A stretch of 64,000 nt of DNA, taken from positions 372,001 through 436,000 of the forward strand of contig JADYXZ010000019.1 in assembly GCA_020853885.1 (NCBI GenBank). The letters are read 5' to 3'. The translations under genes and the position numbers were made by a program. Positions 50,635 through 61,562 of this stretch are shown one piece after another (positions within the stretch are counted from its first letter, which is position 1; every line of letters begins with the position of its first letter). The notes under the pieces were generated by a model. It made no database searches. It saw only the letters and a program-made list of their open reading frames with translations, and was not told the origin of the DNA. This DNA is from Bradyrhizobiaceae bacterium (GTDB lineage Bacteria > Pseudomonadota > Alphaproteobacteria > Rhizobiales > Xanthobacteraceae).

Positions 50635-52020
50635 TTGCCGACTGACTTGCGAGAAAACCTCGCGCAACTGATCGCCAGCCTGCAGCCGAGCACTCCCGCC
50701 GCCCGCCGCGCCATCTACGACAAGGCGCGCGAAACCCTGAAGGCGGAGGTTCGCGCGGCGGCTCCCTTCTTGCCGGTGCAGACCGCACTGGAGAAGACGC
50801 GCGAGCTGGAAGAAATCATCAAGGCAGTCGAAGCGGAAGCGGCGCTGCACGATCCGCCGCCGCCACCTCCACCACCGCGTTCGGCGCCTCCACCGCTGCC
50901 CGCCGAGCCGCCGTCCACGCCCGAGCCTGCACCGGAAGCATCGCCGCCCCCTGAACCGGAAGCGCCGGCGCCCGCATCCGCCGCTCCCGCAAGCGACCGC
51001 GAAGCAAGCCTCGCTTCCGAACCGCCAACCCGGCAGGCGGAAATATTTCGGTCGGAGCTCGAGCGGGTAGCGCCACCGACGCCCGAAGCCTCGCCGCCTT
51101 CGGAAATCGAAATCGAAGCCGTTGAGCCAGAGGAGCCGGAGCAGTTTGTCCCCGAGCCGGCGGCGCGGCGCGGACTGGCGATCTATCTGGCCGTCGCGGC
51201 GAGCGTGGTGGTGATCGCGATCCTCGCCGCCGCATTCATCGGCTCGCTGTTCGACCGGCTCGGACTTTTCTCGACGAATACGCCCGCCCCGCCGCCGCGT
51301 TCCGGCACCGTCGGCCCTGCACCCGTGCGGAGCCCGGCTGCGGAGTTGATCAAGGGTGCGGGCTTCAGCGCCGCAGCCGAACAGGCGCTCCGGCAGGGCA
51401 ACCTGCTGCTCGCCCGCGGCGACCATGACGGCGCCATCGCCGCCTTCGATGACGCGATCCGGCTCGAGCCGTTGCAGCCCGCGCCTTACGCCAATCGTGC
51501 CTACGCGCACTGGAAGAAGGACAATGTCCCGGCGGCGATCCGCGACTATGGCGAGGCGGTCCGGCTCGATCCGTCGAACGTGGCGAACCGCCTGAACCGT
51601 GCCGTCGCCTACAACCGCACGGGCGAATATCAGCTCGCCGTCGCCGATCTCGATCACGTCATCGCCGTGGAGCCCGCCAACATCGACGCGCTGAACAGCC
51701 GGTGCTGGGCGCGCGCCTTGCTCGGGCACTTGCAGGAGGCATTGGCCGACTGCAACGAGGCCGTCCGTTTGCGTTCCCATGACCCCAACATCTTCGACAG
51801 CCGCGGCTTCGTTTACCTGCGGCTTGGCCGGCTCGACCGCGCCGTCGCCGATTACAGCGCCGCCCTCAAGCTGGAACCGAAGCTCGCCAGCGCGCTTTAT
51901 GGGCGGGGCCTCGCCAGGATCGGTCGCGGCGACCGCGCGGGCGGTAACGAAGATGTGGCCGCCGCGCGGGCAATCGACCCGGAGATTCAGGCTACTTTTG
52001 CCCGCTACGGCGTCCGCTAG
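50635..52020 (+). CDS. Membrane-anchored TPR-repeat protein (paralogue 2)
   Basis: A 461-aa paralogue of the gene at 49118 with the same order: N-terminal LAQLIASLQPSTPAARRAIYD then KARETL, a longer Pro/Glu/Ala-rich linker (about 80-180), one transmembrane helix (YLAVAASVVVIAILAAAFIG, about 184-203), and TPR units from about 240: DHDGAIAAFDDAIRL, NRAYAHWKKDNVPAAIRDYG, NRAVAYNRTGEYQLAVADLD, NSRCWARALLGHLQEALADC, SRGFVYLRLGRLDRAVADYS, ending ARYGVR. The start is a TTG at 50635 and is uncertain; no ATG fits better. Located between the inverted hairpin pair and the PBP1a gene. Confidence 0.82.
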   Translation: MPTDLRENLAQLIASLQPSTPAARRAIYDKARETLKAEVRAAAPFLPVQTALEKTRELEEIIKAVEAEAALHDPPPPPPPPRSAPPPLPAEPPSTPEPAPEASPPPEPEAPAPASAAPASDREASLASEPPTRQAEIFRSELERVAPPTPEASPPSEIEIEAVEPEEPEQFVPEPAARRGLAIYLAVAASVVVIAILAAAFIGSLFDRLGLFSTNTPAPPPRSGTVGPAPVRSPAAELIKGAGFSAAAEQALRQGNLLLARGDHDGAIAAFDDAIRLEPLQPAPYANRAYAHWKKDNVPAAIRDYGEAVRLDPSNVANRLNRAVAYNRTGEYQLAVADLDHVIAVEPANIDALNSRCWARALLGHLQEALADCNEAVRLRSHDPNIFDSRGFVYLRLGRLDRAVADYSAALKLEPKLASALYGRGLARIGRGDRAGGNEDVAAARAIDPEIQATFARYGVR

Positions 52021-52148
52021 CATTAACTCGGAGGCCACGCCTGTGGCCCTAATCTGGCCATAGGCGAGGGCGATGGGTCGAAACGGCTTCGGCGCCGGGA
52101 TATTGTGAAAAATCCCGAATCTAGCCGGCATCGCGAACGGACGCGGCA

Positions 52149-54674
52149 ATGCGATTTCTGATCAGGTTCCTGGGCTTCCTGTTCGCTGTCGGGACGATTT
52201 TGTTCGTCGTCGGCGCCGTCGCTGCGACCGGGCTGATCTGGCATTATTCCAAGGACTTGCCGGATTATTCTCAACTTCAGGACTATGAACCGCCGGTGAT
52301 GACCCGGGTCCATGCCTCCGACGGGTCGCTGGTCGCCGAATATGCCAAGGAGCGGCGCCTCTATCTGCCGATCCAGGCCATCCCGAAATCGGTGCTGGAA
52401 TCCTTCATCTCCGCCGAAGACAAGAACTTCTACGAGCACGGCGGCGTCGACCTCACCAGCATCGCCCGCGCGGTGATCTCCAACATCGAGCAATACGGCA
52501 CCGGCCGCCGTCCGCAGGGCGCGTCCACCATCACCCAGCAGGTCGCCAAGAACTTCCTCGTCGGCGCCGAGACCTCCTACACGCGCAAGATCAAGGAGGC
52601 GCTGCTCGCGCTGCGCATCGAGCGCGCCTATTCGAAGGACAAGATCCTCGAGCTCTACCTGAACGAGATCTATCTCGGCCTCGGCGCCTACGGCATCGCC
52701 GCCGCGTCGCTCATCTACTTCGACAAGTCGGTGCACGAGCTGACGATCCCGGAGATGGCCTATCTCGCCGCCTTGCCGAAGGCACCGTCGAACCTGCATC
52801 CGTTCCGTCACCGCGACCGCGCCGTCGAGCGCCGCAATTGGGTGATCGACCGCATGGTCGAGAACGGATATATCAAGCGCGACGAAGGCGAGGCTGCCAA
52901 GAAAGCGGCGCTCAACGTCACTCCGCGGCCGACCGGCGCGCACATCTTTGCGGCCGAGTATTTCGCCGAGGAAGTGCGCCGCGAGCTCTATGAGCGTTAC
53001 GGCGAGAAGAAGCTTTACGAGGGCGGGCTTTCCGTTCGCACGACGCTCAACCCGAAGATTCAGGAGATCGCGAAGAAGTCGCTGACCGAGGGCCTCGTCC
53101 GCTACGACGAGGCGCAGGGCTGGCGCGGCCCGGTCGCGCAGATCGAGGTGAGCGGCGATTGGGGCGCGAAGCTTGCCGACGTGCGTGCGCTGTCCGACAT
53201 CAAATGGCGGCTTGCCGTGGTGCTGGAGAGCGACGACAAGGCGGCCCGCATCGGCCTGCAGCCGATCCGCGAGCCGTCGGGCCAGCTCTCCAAGGAGCGC
53301 GAGACCGGCACCATCGCCTTCGACGGCATGAAATGGGCGAAGTGGGCGACCGGTCCCGACAAGGGCAAGGCGATCAAGAGCGTCCGCCAGGTGCTTAATC
53401 CGGGCGACGTCGTCTATGTCGACCCCTACATCGAGCCGAAGCCCGATCCCAAGACCGCTGCGAAGAACAGCCCTCCCGCGAGGGAGGGGCCGGTCCCCGG
53501 CCACTGGCGCCTCCGCCAGGTGCCGGAGGTGGGCGGCGCCATCGCGGCGATGGACCCGCGCACGGGCCGCGTGCTGGCGCTCGTGGGCGGCTTTTCGTTC
53601 GACGAGAGCCAGTTCAACCGTGCGACCCAGGCGCTGCGCCAGCCGGGATCGTCGTTCAAGCCGTTCGTGTATGCGTCCGCGCTTGACAACGGCTATACGC
53701 CGTCCTCCGTCGTGCTCGACGCGCCGATCGAGATCGATCAGGGCGCGGGGCAGGGCATCTGGCGCCCGGAGAACTATTCTCGGCAATTCTACGGGCCGCA
53801 GACGCTCCGCTTCGGCATCGAGCAGTCGCGCAACGTCATGACCGTGCGGCTCGCGCAGGACGTCGGCATGCCGCTGATCGTCGAATACGCCAAGCGTTTC
53901 GGCATCTACGACGATCTGCCGCCTTATCTGTCCTATGCGCTCGGCGCCGGTGAAACCACGCTCGTGCGCATGCTCGCCGGCTATTCGATCTTCGACAACG
54001 GCGGCAGGAAGGTGAAGCCGACGCTGGTCGACCGCATCCAGGACCGCTACGGCCGCACCATCTACAAGCACGACGACCGCGAATGTCAGGGCTGCGAAGG
54101 GAAACAGTGGTCGAACCAGGACGAGCCCTCGCTGGTCGACCGGCGCGAGCAGGTCATCGACCCGATGACCGCCTACCAGATCACCTCGATGATGGAGGGC
54201 GTCGTCCAGCGCGGCACCGGCACGCGCGTGCGCGACGTCGGCCGCCCGGTGGCCGGCAAGACCGGCACCACCAACGACGAGAAGGACGTCTGGTTCATGG
54301 CCTTCACGCCGGACATCGTCGTGGGCGTTTATCTCGGCTACGACAAGCCGCGCTCGCTCGGCCGCGGCGTGACCGGCGGCCAGTACGCGGCGCCGATCGT
54401 CGGCGATTTCCTCAAGATGACGCTTGCCGACAAGCCGGCGCAGCCGTTCCGCGTGCCGCCCGGCATCAAGCTGATCCGCATCAACGCCAAGACCGGTCTG
54501 CGCGCGCAGCCGGGCGACGAGCGCGTGATCCTCGAAGCCTTCAAGCCGGGCACGCAGCCGTCCGACAGCTACTCGATGATCGGGCTGACGGACGAGGAGG
54601 GCCGCCCGTTCGGCGGCGGCATCTCGCAGGACGCCGACCGCGCGATCCTGCGCGGGCCGGGCGGATTGTGGTGA
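52149..54674 (+). CDS. mrcA: Class A penicillin-binding protein 1A
   Basis: An 841-aa bifunctional peptidoglycan synthase of the inner membrane. The N-terminal transmembrane helix is residues 6-30 (LGFLFAVGTILFVVGAVAAT). The glycosyltransferase domain (about 60-235) has FISAEDKNFYEHGGVD, GASTITQQVAKNF, KIKEALLALRIER and ELYLNEIYLGLGAYGI. After an OB-like insertion, the transpeptidase domain has QPGSSFKPFVY with the active-site SxxK Ser near 501, SRN near 560 and KTGTTND near 704. Length and domain order fit PBP1a. Target of beta-lactams. It ends 3 bp from the convergent ABC permease gene. Confidence 0.96.
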   Translation: MRFLIRFLGFLFAVGTILFVVGAVAATGLIWHYSKDLPDYSQLQDYEPPVMTRVHASDGSLVAEYAKERRLYLPIQAIPKSVLESFISAEDKNFYEHGGVDLTSIARAVISNIEQYGTGRRPQGASTITQQVAKNFLVGAETSYTRKIKEALLALRIERAYSKDKILELYLNEIYLGLGAYGIAAASLIYFDKSVHELTIPEMAYLAALPKAPSNLHPFRHRDRAVERRNWVIDRMVENGYIKRDEGEAAKKAALNVTPRPTGAHIFAAEYFAEEVRRELYERYGEKKLYEGGLSVRTTLNPKIQEIAKKSLTEGLVRYDEAQGWRGPVAQIEVSGDWGAKLADVRALSDIKWRLAVVLESDDKAARIGLQPIREPSGQLSKERETGTIAFDGMKWAKWATGPDKGKAIKSVRQVLNPGDVVYVDPYIEPKPDPKTAAKNSPPAREGPVPGHWRLRQVPEVGGAIAAMDPRTGRVLALVGGFSFDESQFNRATQALRQPGSSFKPFVYASALDNGYTPSSVVLDAPIEIDQGAGQGIWRPENYSRQFYGPQTLRFGIEQSRNVMTVRLAQDVGMPLIVEYAKRFGIYDDLPPYLSYALGAGETTLVRMLAGYSIFDNGGRKVKPTLVDRIQDRYGRTIYKHDDRECQGCEGKQWSNQDEPSLVDRREQVIDPMTAYQITSMMEGVVQRGTGTRVRDVGRPVAGKTGTTNDEKDVWFMAFTPDIVVGVYLGYDKPRSLGRGVTGGQYAAPIVGDFLKMTLADKPAQPFRVPPGIKLIRINAKTGLRAQPGDERVILEAFKPGTQPSDSYSMIGLTDEEGRPFGGGISQDADRAILRGPGGLW

Positions 54675-54677
54675 GCG

Positions 54678-56222
54678 TTATCGCTCGCCGATAACCGTCC
54701 GGTGCGGGCTGATGAGCCGCGCCACCCAGAGCACGGCGAGCGTGAGGATGGCGACGCCGATGGCGGCGAACGTGCCGTGCGCCACAAGTGCAGCCGTCGC
54801 CGCCCATCCGATCGAGGAGAACGCCTCCGCAAAGGTCGCGATGCGCGAAGAAGTATGCCGCCTCCGGAACTGGCTGCGCTTCACCTGCGACCGGAACCAG
54901 AATTGAATGGCGGTCGCCGACGCGGCAGCGACGGCGGCAAAGGCCGCGGTGACGAGCGCGGACACAGGCATGATGATCGCAAACGCGGCCAGCAGCGGCG
55001 CGAATACGATCGCCACGGCCAGCAGCACTGCCTCGATCTTCGCGCGCATGACGAAGCCACGCGGCACCGGCGCCGTGGCGACGAGATCCAGCGCATCCTC
55101 GCCGGAGATCGCAAGCCAAGCGAGCCCGCCCGCGAGTTGTCCGGCCGCCATGACCAGCACCGGCACGAGGAGCAGGCTGATGCCGATTCCATCGCCGAAG
55201 CTGCGCCACAGCAAGAGCGCGGGCGGCGCGAGGTAGAGGAGCTGCATCAGCGTCTGCGACATCAGCCACGGATCGCGCCGCAGGAGCGTGAGCTCCTTCC
55301 TGCGCAATGCGCCGGCGGGCGTCGCTCCACGGAACGGGCGTGCAAGGGCTTTCCGCGCGGGCACATGTTGCGACACGCTCGCCGCGGCGATGGCGTGCTC
55401 GCCGAAACCTGACGCAAAGGCGCCGATCGCCGCCCCAAGTACGCCGATCCCCGTGACCATCACCGCCAGCAGCGCGCTGGGATCGCCGAGGATCGCGCGC
55501 GCCGGCAGATAGAGGAGACTCGATGCATCCGGCGAACTGTCGATGAAGCCCTGCGAGAAGATGAACGCGATGCGCGAGAACGTGCCGTAGCTCAGGATCG
55601 CAACCATCTGCAGCCCGATGACGAAGGCGGCGCCGACGACCGCTGCGAGCACCTGCGCCGCAAAGCGCGTGCGCCGCGGCCCGATCGCCCGGAACAGGAA
55701 TACGGTTGCCGTGACGGCGATGGCCGCCGCAGTGGCGCCCATCGCGGCAAAGACGCCGTAGCCGAACAGCCAGCGCGGCCCGCCGAGCACCGCCAGCACG
55801 TTGGCGAACGGCCCGGCGAGGAAGACCGCCATCGACATCGACGAGAGCGCGAGCGTGCCGATCCGCACCGCGAAGAGCCGGCGGGTCGTCGCCGGCGAGG
55901 AAAGGATCAGGTCGAGGTCGCCGCGGCTATAGAACGCGCGCGTGACCGACTCCATCGCCTGCGAGATCATCAGGCACCAGGCGAGCAATACGAACGCGCT
56001 CAGGATCGCGAGCGTCGCCTTGTCCGGCGTCCGGCCCGCGCCAGCAAAGGGCCCGACCGCGATCAGCGCGATCACATGCATGAAGACGACGAAGGCGCCG
56101 AGCCCGATTGCGACCGCACCGATGCGGCCGCGCTTTCCCGCCATCAGCATGGACAGCCAGTCGCGCCAGGCGAGCTTGAGCTCGTGCGCGGCGAACCAGG
56201 TGTAGGTGGCGGGCTGGCTCAC
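54678..56222 (-). CDS. ABC-2 type exporter permease
   Basis: A 514-aa integral membrane protein with around 10-12 hydrophobic segments, the permease partner of the ATPase at 56219. It begins VSQPATYTWFAAHELKLAWRDWLSMLMAGKRG and includes SQAMESVTRAFYSRGDLDLILSSPATTRRL, a cytoplasmic loop characteristic of rhizobial ABC-2-like permeases. The start is GTG at 56222, overlapping the ATPase stop in a GTGA junction. The C-terminal half has ISGEDALDLVATAPVPRGFVMRA, a repeat of the first-half DLILSSPA-type segment, suggesting internal duplication. Exported substrate unknown. Confidence 0.85.
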   Translation of the reverse strand: MSQPATYTWFAAHELKLAWRDWLSMLMAGKRGRIGAVAIGLGAFVVFMHVIALIAVGPFAGAGRTPDKATLAILSAFVLLAWCLMISQAMESVTRAFYSRGDLDLILSSPATTRRLFAVRIGTLALSSMSMAVFLAGPFANVLAVLGGPRWLFGYGVFAAMGATAAAIAVTATVFLFRAIGPRRTRFAAQVLAAVVGAAFVIGLQMVAILSYGTFSRIAFIFSQGFIDSSPDASSLLYLPARAILGDPSALLAVMVTGIGVLGAAIGAFASGFGEHAIAAASVSQHVPARKALARPFRGATPAGALRRKELTLLRRDPWLMSQTLMQLLYLAPPALLLWRSFGDGIGISLLLVPVLVMAAGQLAGGLAWLAISGEDALDLVATAPVPRGFVMRAKIEAVLLAVAIVFAPLLAAFAIIMPVSALVTAAFAAVAAASATAIQFWFRSQVKRSQFRRRHTSSRIATFAEAFSSIGWAATAALVAHGTFAAIGVAILTLAVLWVARLISPHRTVIGER

Positions 56223-56977
56223 GCGGCTTCCGTCTGCTCGGCGACGAGCGTGAGGAAGGTGTCTTCGAGGTTGCTTTCGCCGAGTCCCGCCTTGCGCCGC
56301 AGTTCGTCGAGCGTGCCTTCGGCGAGCAGCTTGCCGTGCACGATGATGCCGATGCGGTCGGCCATGCGCTCGGCGACTTCGAGGATGTGCGTCGTCATTA
56401 CGACAGTGGTGCCGCCGCGCATCCGCTCGCGCAGCACGTGCTTCACCTGCCGCGCGGAGCCGGCGTCGAGGCCGGTCAGCGGCTCGTCGAGGATGATCAA
56501 CCGCGGCTCGTGCACGAGCCCGCCCGCGAGCGCCACCTTCTGCCGCATGCCCTTGGAGAAGCCCTCGCAGCGCTCGTGCGCGTGCGGCGCGAGCCCAAGC
56601 CAGCCGAACAGCGCATGCGCGCGGCGCTCGGCTTCCGCGGCGCCGATGCCCCACAGCCCCGCCACGAACTCGAGATACTCGAACGGTGTCAGCTTGTCGT
56701 AGATCATCGGCTCGTCGGAGACCCAGCCGATGATCTGCTTGGCCGCCACCGGCTCGCGCAACGCATCGATTCCGTGCACGAAGATTTCGCCTGCGTCGGG
56801 CGCGATCAGCCCGGAGACCATCCGGAGCGTCGTGGTTTTGCCCGCGCCATTCGGGCCCACGAGCGCGTAGAACTCGCCGGCTTCCACGCGCAGGTCGAGC
56901 CCGTCCACCGCGGGGCGTTCGTAATGCTTCTGCAGGCCGCGGATTTCGAGGGCCGGCGGTTCTGTTCGGCGGAGCAT
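56219..56977 (-). CDS. ABC transporter ATP-binding protein (DrrA-like exporter ATPase)
   Basis: A 252-aa ABC ATPase. Walker A GPNGAGKTTTLRMVSGL (about 39-55), Q-loop IGWVSDEPMIYDKLTP, signature GFSKGMRQKVALAGGLVHEP, Walker B LIILDEPLTGLD and H-loop TTVVMTTHILEVAERM. The signature is SKGMRQ, typical of export ATPases of the DrrA/CcmA group. It overlaps the permease gene by 4 nt. Substrate unknown. Promoter lies in the 145-bp divergent gap with prfB. Confidence 0.93.
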   Translation of the reverse strand: MLRRTEPPALEIRGLQKHYERPAVDGLDLRVEAGEFYALVGPNGAGKTTTLRMVSGLIAPDAGEIFVHGIDALREPVAAKQIIGWVSDEPMIYDKLTPFEYLEFVAGLWGIGAAEAERRAHALFGWLGLAPHAHERCEGFSKGMRQKVALAGGLVHEPRLIILDEPLTGLDAGSARQVKHVLRERMRGGTTVVMTTHILEVAERMADRIGIIVHGKLLAEGTLDELRRKAGLGESNLEDTFLTLVAEQTEAA

Positions 56978-57122
56978 GCGGGCGTCCGGGCGGGAGGAAA
57001 TGCGCCGGCCACGCTAACAAGTTGTCGTTTCGGCCGCGTAAATCGGAACCTTCAAATGCCTCCTTCTCTTGTGCCGGCGCCGCCCCGCACCTATACAAAT
57101 GACCGACAAGGAGATTCCTGGA

Positions 57123-58250
<1,128 letters not shown>

Positions 58251-58254
<4 letters not shown>

Positions 58255-58490
58255 GCGATCGGCTCAGTCGCATGCGTGCCAATCCCGCGGGCGACTGGAC
58301 GATCTCCGACATAGAAGCGGTATGTCGTGAATTCGAAATACGGATTTCACCTCCCTCCGGGGGAGGCTCACACTACAAGGTGTCGCATCCGGCGATCCGT
58401 GATATTCTTACAATACCGAGGCGACGCCCGGTGAAGCCGGTATATATCCGCAAGCTCATGCGTTTCATCGAAGCTGTGACGAAAGCATAG
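58251..58490 (+). CDS. hicA: HicA-like toxin coupled to prfB
   Basis: A 79-aa HicA-family protein. The first half has DWTISDIEAVCREFEIRIS, then the catalytic-His motif GGGSHYKVSHPAIRDILTIP near residues 37-56, and the family tail RRRPVKPVYIRKLMRFIEAV. It starts with GTG at 58251, inside the last codons of prfB, so its stop-start junction is GTGA and its translation is likely coupled to RF2 synthesis. The HicB-like antitoxin follows after 2 bp, in the order toxin-antitoxin, the reverse of the module at 2641-3109. Probably an mRNA-cleaving RNase. Confidence 0.85.
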
Positions 58491-58492
58491 AT

Positions 58493-58717
58493 ATGGCAAG
58501 ACTTGACTATCCCGTGCTGATCGAGCCGTTGTCTGCGGAAGACGGCGGCGGCTTCGTTGCGACCGTTCCTGATCTGCCCGGCTGCACTTCCGACGGGGAA
58601 ACGCCGGAAGAGGCACTAGCGCAGGTGCAGGATGCAATTGCATCTTGGATCGACGAAGCAAAGAAACTGGGACGTTCGGTGCCCGCTCCGTCGCGGCGGC
58701 ACGTTGCGGCGGAGTGA
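58493..58717 (+). CDS. hicB: HicB-family antitoxin
   Basis: A 74-aa HicB-like antitoxin. It opens DYPVLIEPLSAEDGGGFVAT and VPDLPGCTSDGETPEEALAQ (the LPGCxSxGxTxEEA hallmark), then VQDAIASWIDEAKKLGRSVP and a short tail, with no separate DNA-binding domain. It starts 2 bp after the HicA stop and ends 4 bp before the convergent ugpC gene. It should bind HicA and block its active His. Confidence 0.93.
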   Translation: MARLDYPVLIEPLSAEDGGGFVATVPDLPGCTSDGETPEEALAQVQDAIASWIDEAKKLGRSVPAPSRRHVAAE

Positions 58718-58721
58718 AAGA

Positions 58722-59786
58722 TTAGTCCCCGAGCCGCCTGCTCCCATCCGTGCTGAACCGGTGCAGCTTCTCCCGCCGCGCCACGGCAACGACGCGCTCG
58801 CCGGCGCCGGGCGCGTCCTGTCCCGGCACCCGCACGATAATGTCGTCGCCGCGCTCGACGCTGCCATAGACGAACGTCTCCGGGCCCACGCGCTCGACCG
58901 CGTTCACGATCAAGCCGAGCGTGATACCGCCCGCCGGCTGTGAGCCATCCGTGGAAAGGCTAAGGTCCTCGGGCCGCACGCCGACGATCGCGCCGTCCTC
59001 CGGGATGCCGATGGCCGCGCCGTCGATCAAGGCAGCCGCTTCCTGAGCTTTCATCCTGAGGAGATTCATCGGCGGCGCCCCGATGAAAGCGGCGACGAAC
59101 GTGGTCGCCGGCCGCTCATAGATTTCGAGCGGCGGCCCGATCTGCTCCACCCGGCCGACGTTCATCACCACCAGCATGTCGGCGAGCGTCATCGCCTCGA
59201 GCTGATCATGCGTGACGTAAATTGAAGTCGTGCCGAGCGATCGCTGCAGCTTCTTGATCTCGACGCGCATGGAGACGCGCAGCTTCGCGTCGAGGTTGGA
59301 AAGGGGCTCGTCGAACAGGAACGCCTTGGGCTTGCGCACGATGGCGCGGCCCATGGCCACGCGCTGCCGCTGGCCGCCCGAGAGTTCCCGCGGCTTGCGC
59401 GCAAGCAGCGGCTCGATCTCGAGGATGCGCGCCGCCTCGCGCACGCGCTGATCGATCTCCGGCTTCGGCGTGCGCCGGTTGCGCAGGCCGTAGGCGAGGT
59501 TGTTATAGACGTTCATGTGCGGATAGAGCGCGTAGTTCTGGAACACCATGGCGATGTCGCGCTCGGAGGGCTCGACGTGATTGACGACCTCGCCGCCGAT
59601 CGAGATCACGCCGCTCGTGGTCGTCTCCAGTCCCGCGATCATGCGCAGCAGCGTCGATTTCCCGCAACCCGACGGCCCGACCAGCACGCAGAAATGCCCG
59701 TCCGGCACCTCGAAGGAGACGCCCTTCACGGCTTCGACGTTGCCGGCATAGACCTTGCGCACTTCCTCGAGCTTCACGCCGGCCAT
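58722..59786 (-). CDS. ugpC: Glycerol-3-phosphate ABC transporter ATP-binding protein
   Basis: UgpC, 354 aa, energises uptake of sn-glycerol-3-phosphate. Walker [19 protein letters not shown] (about 36-53), Q-loop [22 protein letters not shown], signature [14 protein letters not shown], Walker [13 protein letters not shown] and H-loop [13 protein letters not shown]. The C-terminal regulatory OB/TOBE half (about 235-350) includes [11 protein letters not shown]. This MalK-like family also serves other sugars, but the whole operon is ugpBAEC-like. Last gene of the operon; the gap to ugpE is 1 nt. Confidence 0.9.
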   Translation of the reverse strand: MAGVKLEEVRKVYAGNVEAVKGVSFEVPDGHFCVLVGPSGCGKSTLLRMIAGLETTTSGVISIGGEVVNHVEPSERDIAMVFQNYALYPHMNVYNNLAYGLRNRRTPKPEIDQRVREAARILEIEPLLARKPRELSGGQRQRVAMGRAIVRKPKAFLFDEPLSNLDAKLRVSMRVEIKKLQRSLGTTSIYVTHDQLEAMTLADMLVVMNVGRVEQIGPPLEIYERPATTFVAAFIGAPPMNLLRMKAQEAAALIDGAAIGIPEDGAIVGVRPEDLSLSTDGSQPAGGITLGLIVNAVERVGPETFVYGSVERGDDIIVRVPGQDAPGAGERVVAVARREKLHRFSTDGSRRLGD

Positions 59787-59787
59787 T

Positions 59788-60636
59788 TCACTTTTCCGTC
59801 TCGATCAGGCCGCGCACGAACAGCCGCTGCATGGTGATGACCACGAACACCGGCGGCAGCATCGCGAGCATCACCGTGCACATCACGAGCTGCCATTCGG
59901 TGAGCGCGTCGGAGGTGACGATCATCTTCTTGATGCCGATGATGATCGTCTGCATGTCGTCGCGCGTGGTGATGAGAAGCGGCCAGAGATATTGCGTCCA
60001 GCCGTAGATGAACATGATGACGAACAGCGCCGCCATGTTGGTGCGCGAGAGCGGCAGCAGCGTGTCCCAGAAGAAGCGGATCGGCCCCGCGCCGTCCATG
60101 CGCGACGCCTCCACCAGTTCGTCCGGCACCGTCATGAAGAACTGGCGGAACAGGAGTGTCGCCGTCGCCGACGCGATCAGCGGCAGGACGAGTCCCGCAT
60201 AGGTATCGAGGAGGCTCAGGTCCGCCGCCACCTTGTAGGTGGGATAGATGCGCACCTCCACCGGCAGCATCAGCGTGATGAAGACGATCCAGAAGAACCA
60301 CATCCGGAACGGGAAGCGGAAATAGACGATGGCATAGGCCGAGATGATCGAGATCGCGATCTTGCCCACCGCGATCCCGATCGCCATGACGAAACTGTTG
60401 ACGATCATGGTGCCCACGGGCTCACGCGTCGTGGCGCTCGTGCCGACGAAAATCGTCCGGTAGTAGTTCTCGAGGAAATGCGGCCCCGGCGTCGGCGGCA
60501 TCTGGCCGTTGGCGATGGTCGCCGCGTCGTGCGTCGAGCCGATGAAGGCGAGATAGACTGGAAACGCCACGATCGCGATGCCGATCCAGAGGATGACATG
60601 CGGCATGAGATTGCCGATGGATTTTCGCTCGACCAT
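59788..60636 (-). CDS. ugpE: Glycerol-3-phosphate ABC transporter permease
   Basis: UgpE, 282 aa, is one of two inner-membrane permeases with six helices. It has [20 protein letters not shown] at the start, [20 protein letters not shown], and the EAA loop [24 protein letters not shown] (in part, about 190-210), contacting UgpC. The ending [10 protein letters not shown] fits the family. Its ATG overlaps the ugpA stop by one base. Confidence 0.92.
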   Translation of the reverse strand: MVERKSIGNLMPHVILWIGIAIVAFPVYLAFIGSTHDAATIANGQMPPTPGPHFLENYYRTIFVGTSATTREPVGTMIVNSFVMAIGIAVGKIAISIISAYAIVYFRFPFRMWFFWIVFITLMLPVEVRIYPTYKVAADLSLLDTYAGLVLPLIASATATLLFRQFFMTVPDELVEASRMDGAGPIRFFWDTLLPLSRTNMAALFVIMFIYGWTQYLWPLLITTRDDMQTIIIGIKKMIVTSDALTEWQLVMCTVMLAMLPPVFVVITMQRLFVRGLIETEK

Positions 60637-61517
60637 CAGTAGTTCACCCGCCGTTCGATATAGCGGAACTGGATCGAGGTGAGCGCGATCACGATCATCA
60701 TCAGGATCACCGACTGTGCCGCCGACCCGCCGAGATCGCCGCCGAGCCGCCCGTCGGCATAGACCTTATAGACGAGCGTTTCCGTCGCCTTCGCCGGCCC
60801 GCCCTGGGTCATGGCGTCGATCACGCCGAACGTGTCGAAAAAGGCATAGACGATATTAACCACGAGCAGGAAGAACGCGGTCGGCGTGAGCAGCGGAAAC
60901 ACGATGGTCCAGAAACGCCGTGTAGGGCGCGCGCCGTCGATCGCCGCTGCCTCGACGATACTGCGCGGGATCGCAGCCAACCCCGCGAGGAAGAACAGGA
61001 AGTTGTAGGAAATCTGCTTCCAGGCGGCGGCCAGCACCACCATGGTCATGGCGTCGGTGCCGTCGAGCAGCGGGTTCCACGAGAAACCGAGCGCTTTGAT
61101 CCCGCGCGCCACCATGCCGAGCGAAGGGTGCAGCATGAAGATCCACAAGACGCCCGCCACCGCCGGCGCGACCGCATAGGGCCAGATCAAGAGCGTCCGA
61201 TAGACGCCTGCCGCGCGCAGCGGCTTGTCGGCCATGACCGCCAGAAGAAGAGCGCTGGAAAGGGAGATCACGGCGACGAGCGCCGAGAAGATCAGCGTGT
61301 TCCAGATCGTGTCGTAATAGGCCGGGTCCGCGAACAGGTAGGCGTAGTTCTCGAACCAGACGAAATCGGTGGCGAGCCCGAAGGCGTCCTGCAGCAGGAA
61401 TGACTGCCAGACCGCCTGCCCGGCCGGCCAGTAGAAGAAGACAACGACGACCAGAATCTGCGGCGCGAGCAGCGCAAACGGCAGAATCCGGTTGTTGAAG
61501 ACCGCGCGCTTATGCAT
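60636..61517 (-). CDS. ugpA: Glycerol-3-phosphate ABC transporter permease
   Basis: UgpA, 293 aa, the partner permease with six helices. It starts [20 protein letters not shown] and has [20 protein letters not shown], then the EAA loop [23 protein letters not shown] (in part, about 188-210). The C-terminus is [10 protein letters not shown], typical of UgpA. Encoded 45 bp behind ugpB, with a hairpin in that gap. Confidence 0.92.
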   Translation of the reverse strand: MHKRAVFNNRILPFALLAPQILVVVVFFYWPAGQAVWQSFLLQDAFGLATDFVWFENYAYLFADPAYYDTIWNTLIFSALVAVISLSSALLLAVMADKPLRAAGVYRTLLIWPYAVAPAVAGVLWIFMLHPSLGMVARGIKALGFSWNPLLDGTDAMTMVVLAAAWKQISYNFLFFLAGLAAIPRSIVEAAAIDGARPTRRFWTIVFPLLTPTAFFLLVVNIVYAFFDTFGVIDAMTQGGPAKATETLVYKVYADGRLGGDLGGSAAQSVILMMIVIALTSIQFRYIERRVNY

Positions 61518-61526
61518 GGACGGGCA

Positions 61527-61552
61527 GGGGCGGACCGTCTCCAGCCCGCCCC
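61527..61552 (-). promoter_or_regulatory. Hairpin between ugpB and ugpA
   Basis: GGGGCGG at 61527-61533 pairs with CCGCCCC at 61546-61552 in the 45-bp gap between the binding-protein gene and the first permease gene. Such stems often protect the abundant binding-protein mRNA from 3' decay or attenuate read-through to the permeases. No U tract. Confidence 0.4.
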
Positions 61553-61562
61553 GAACTGTTCG

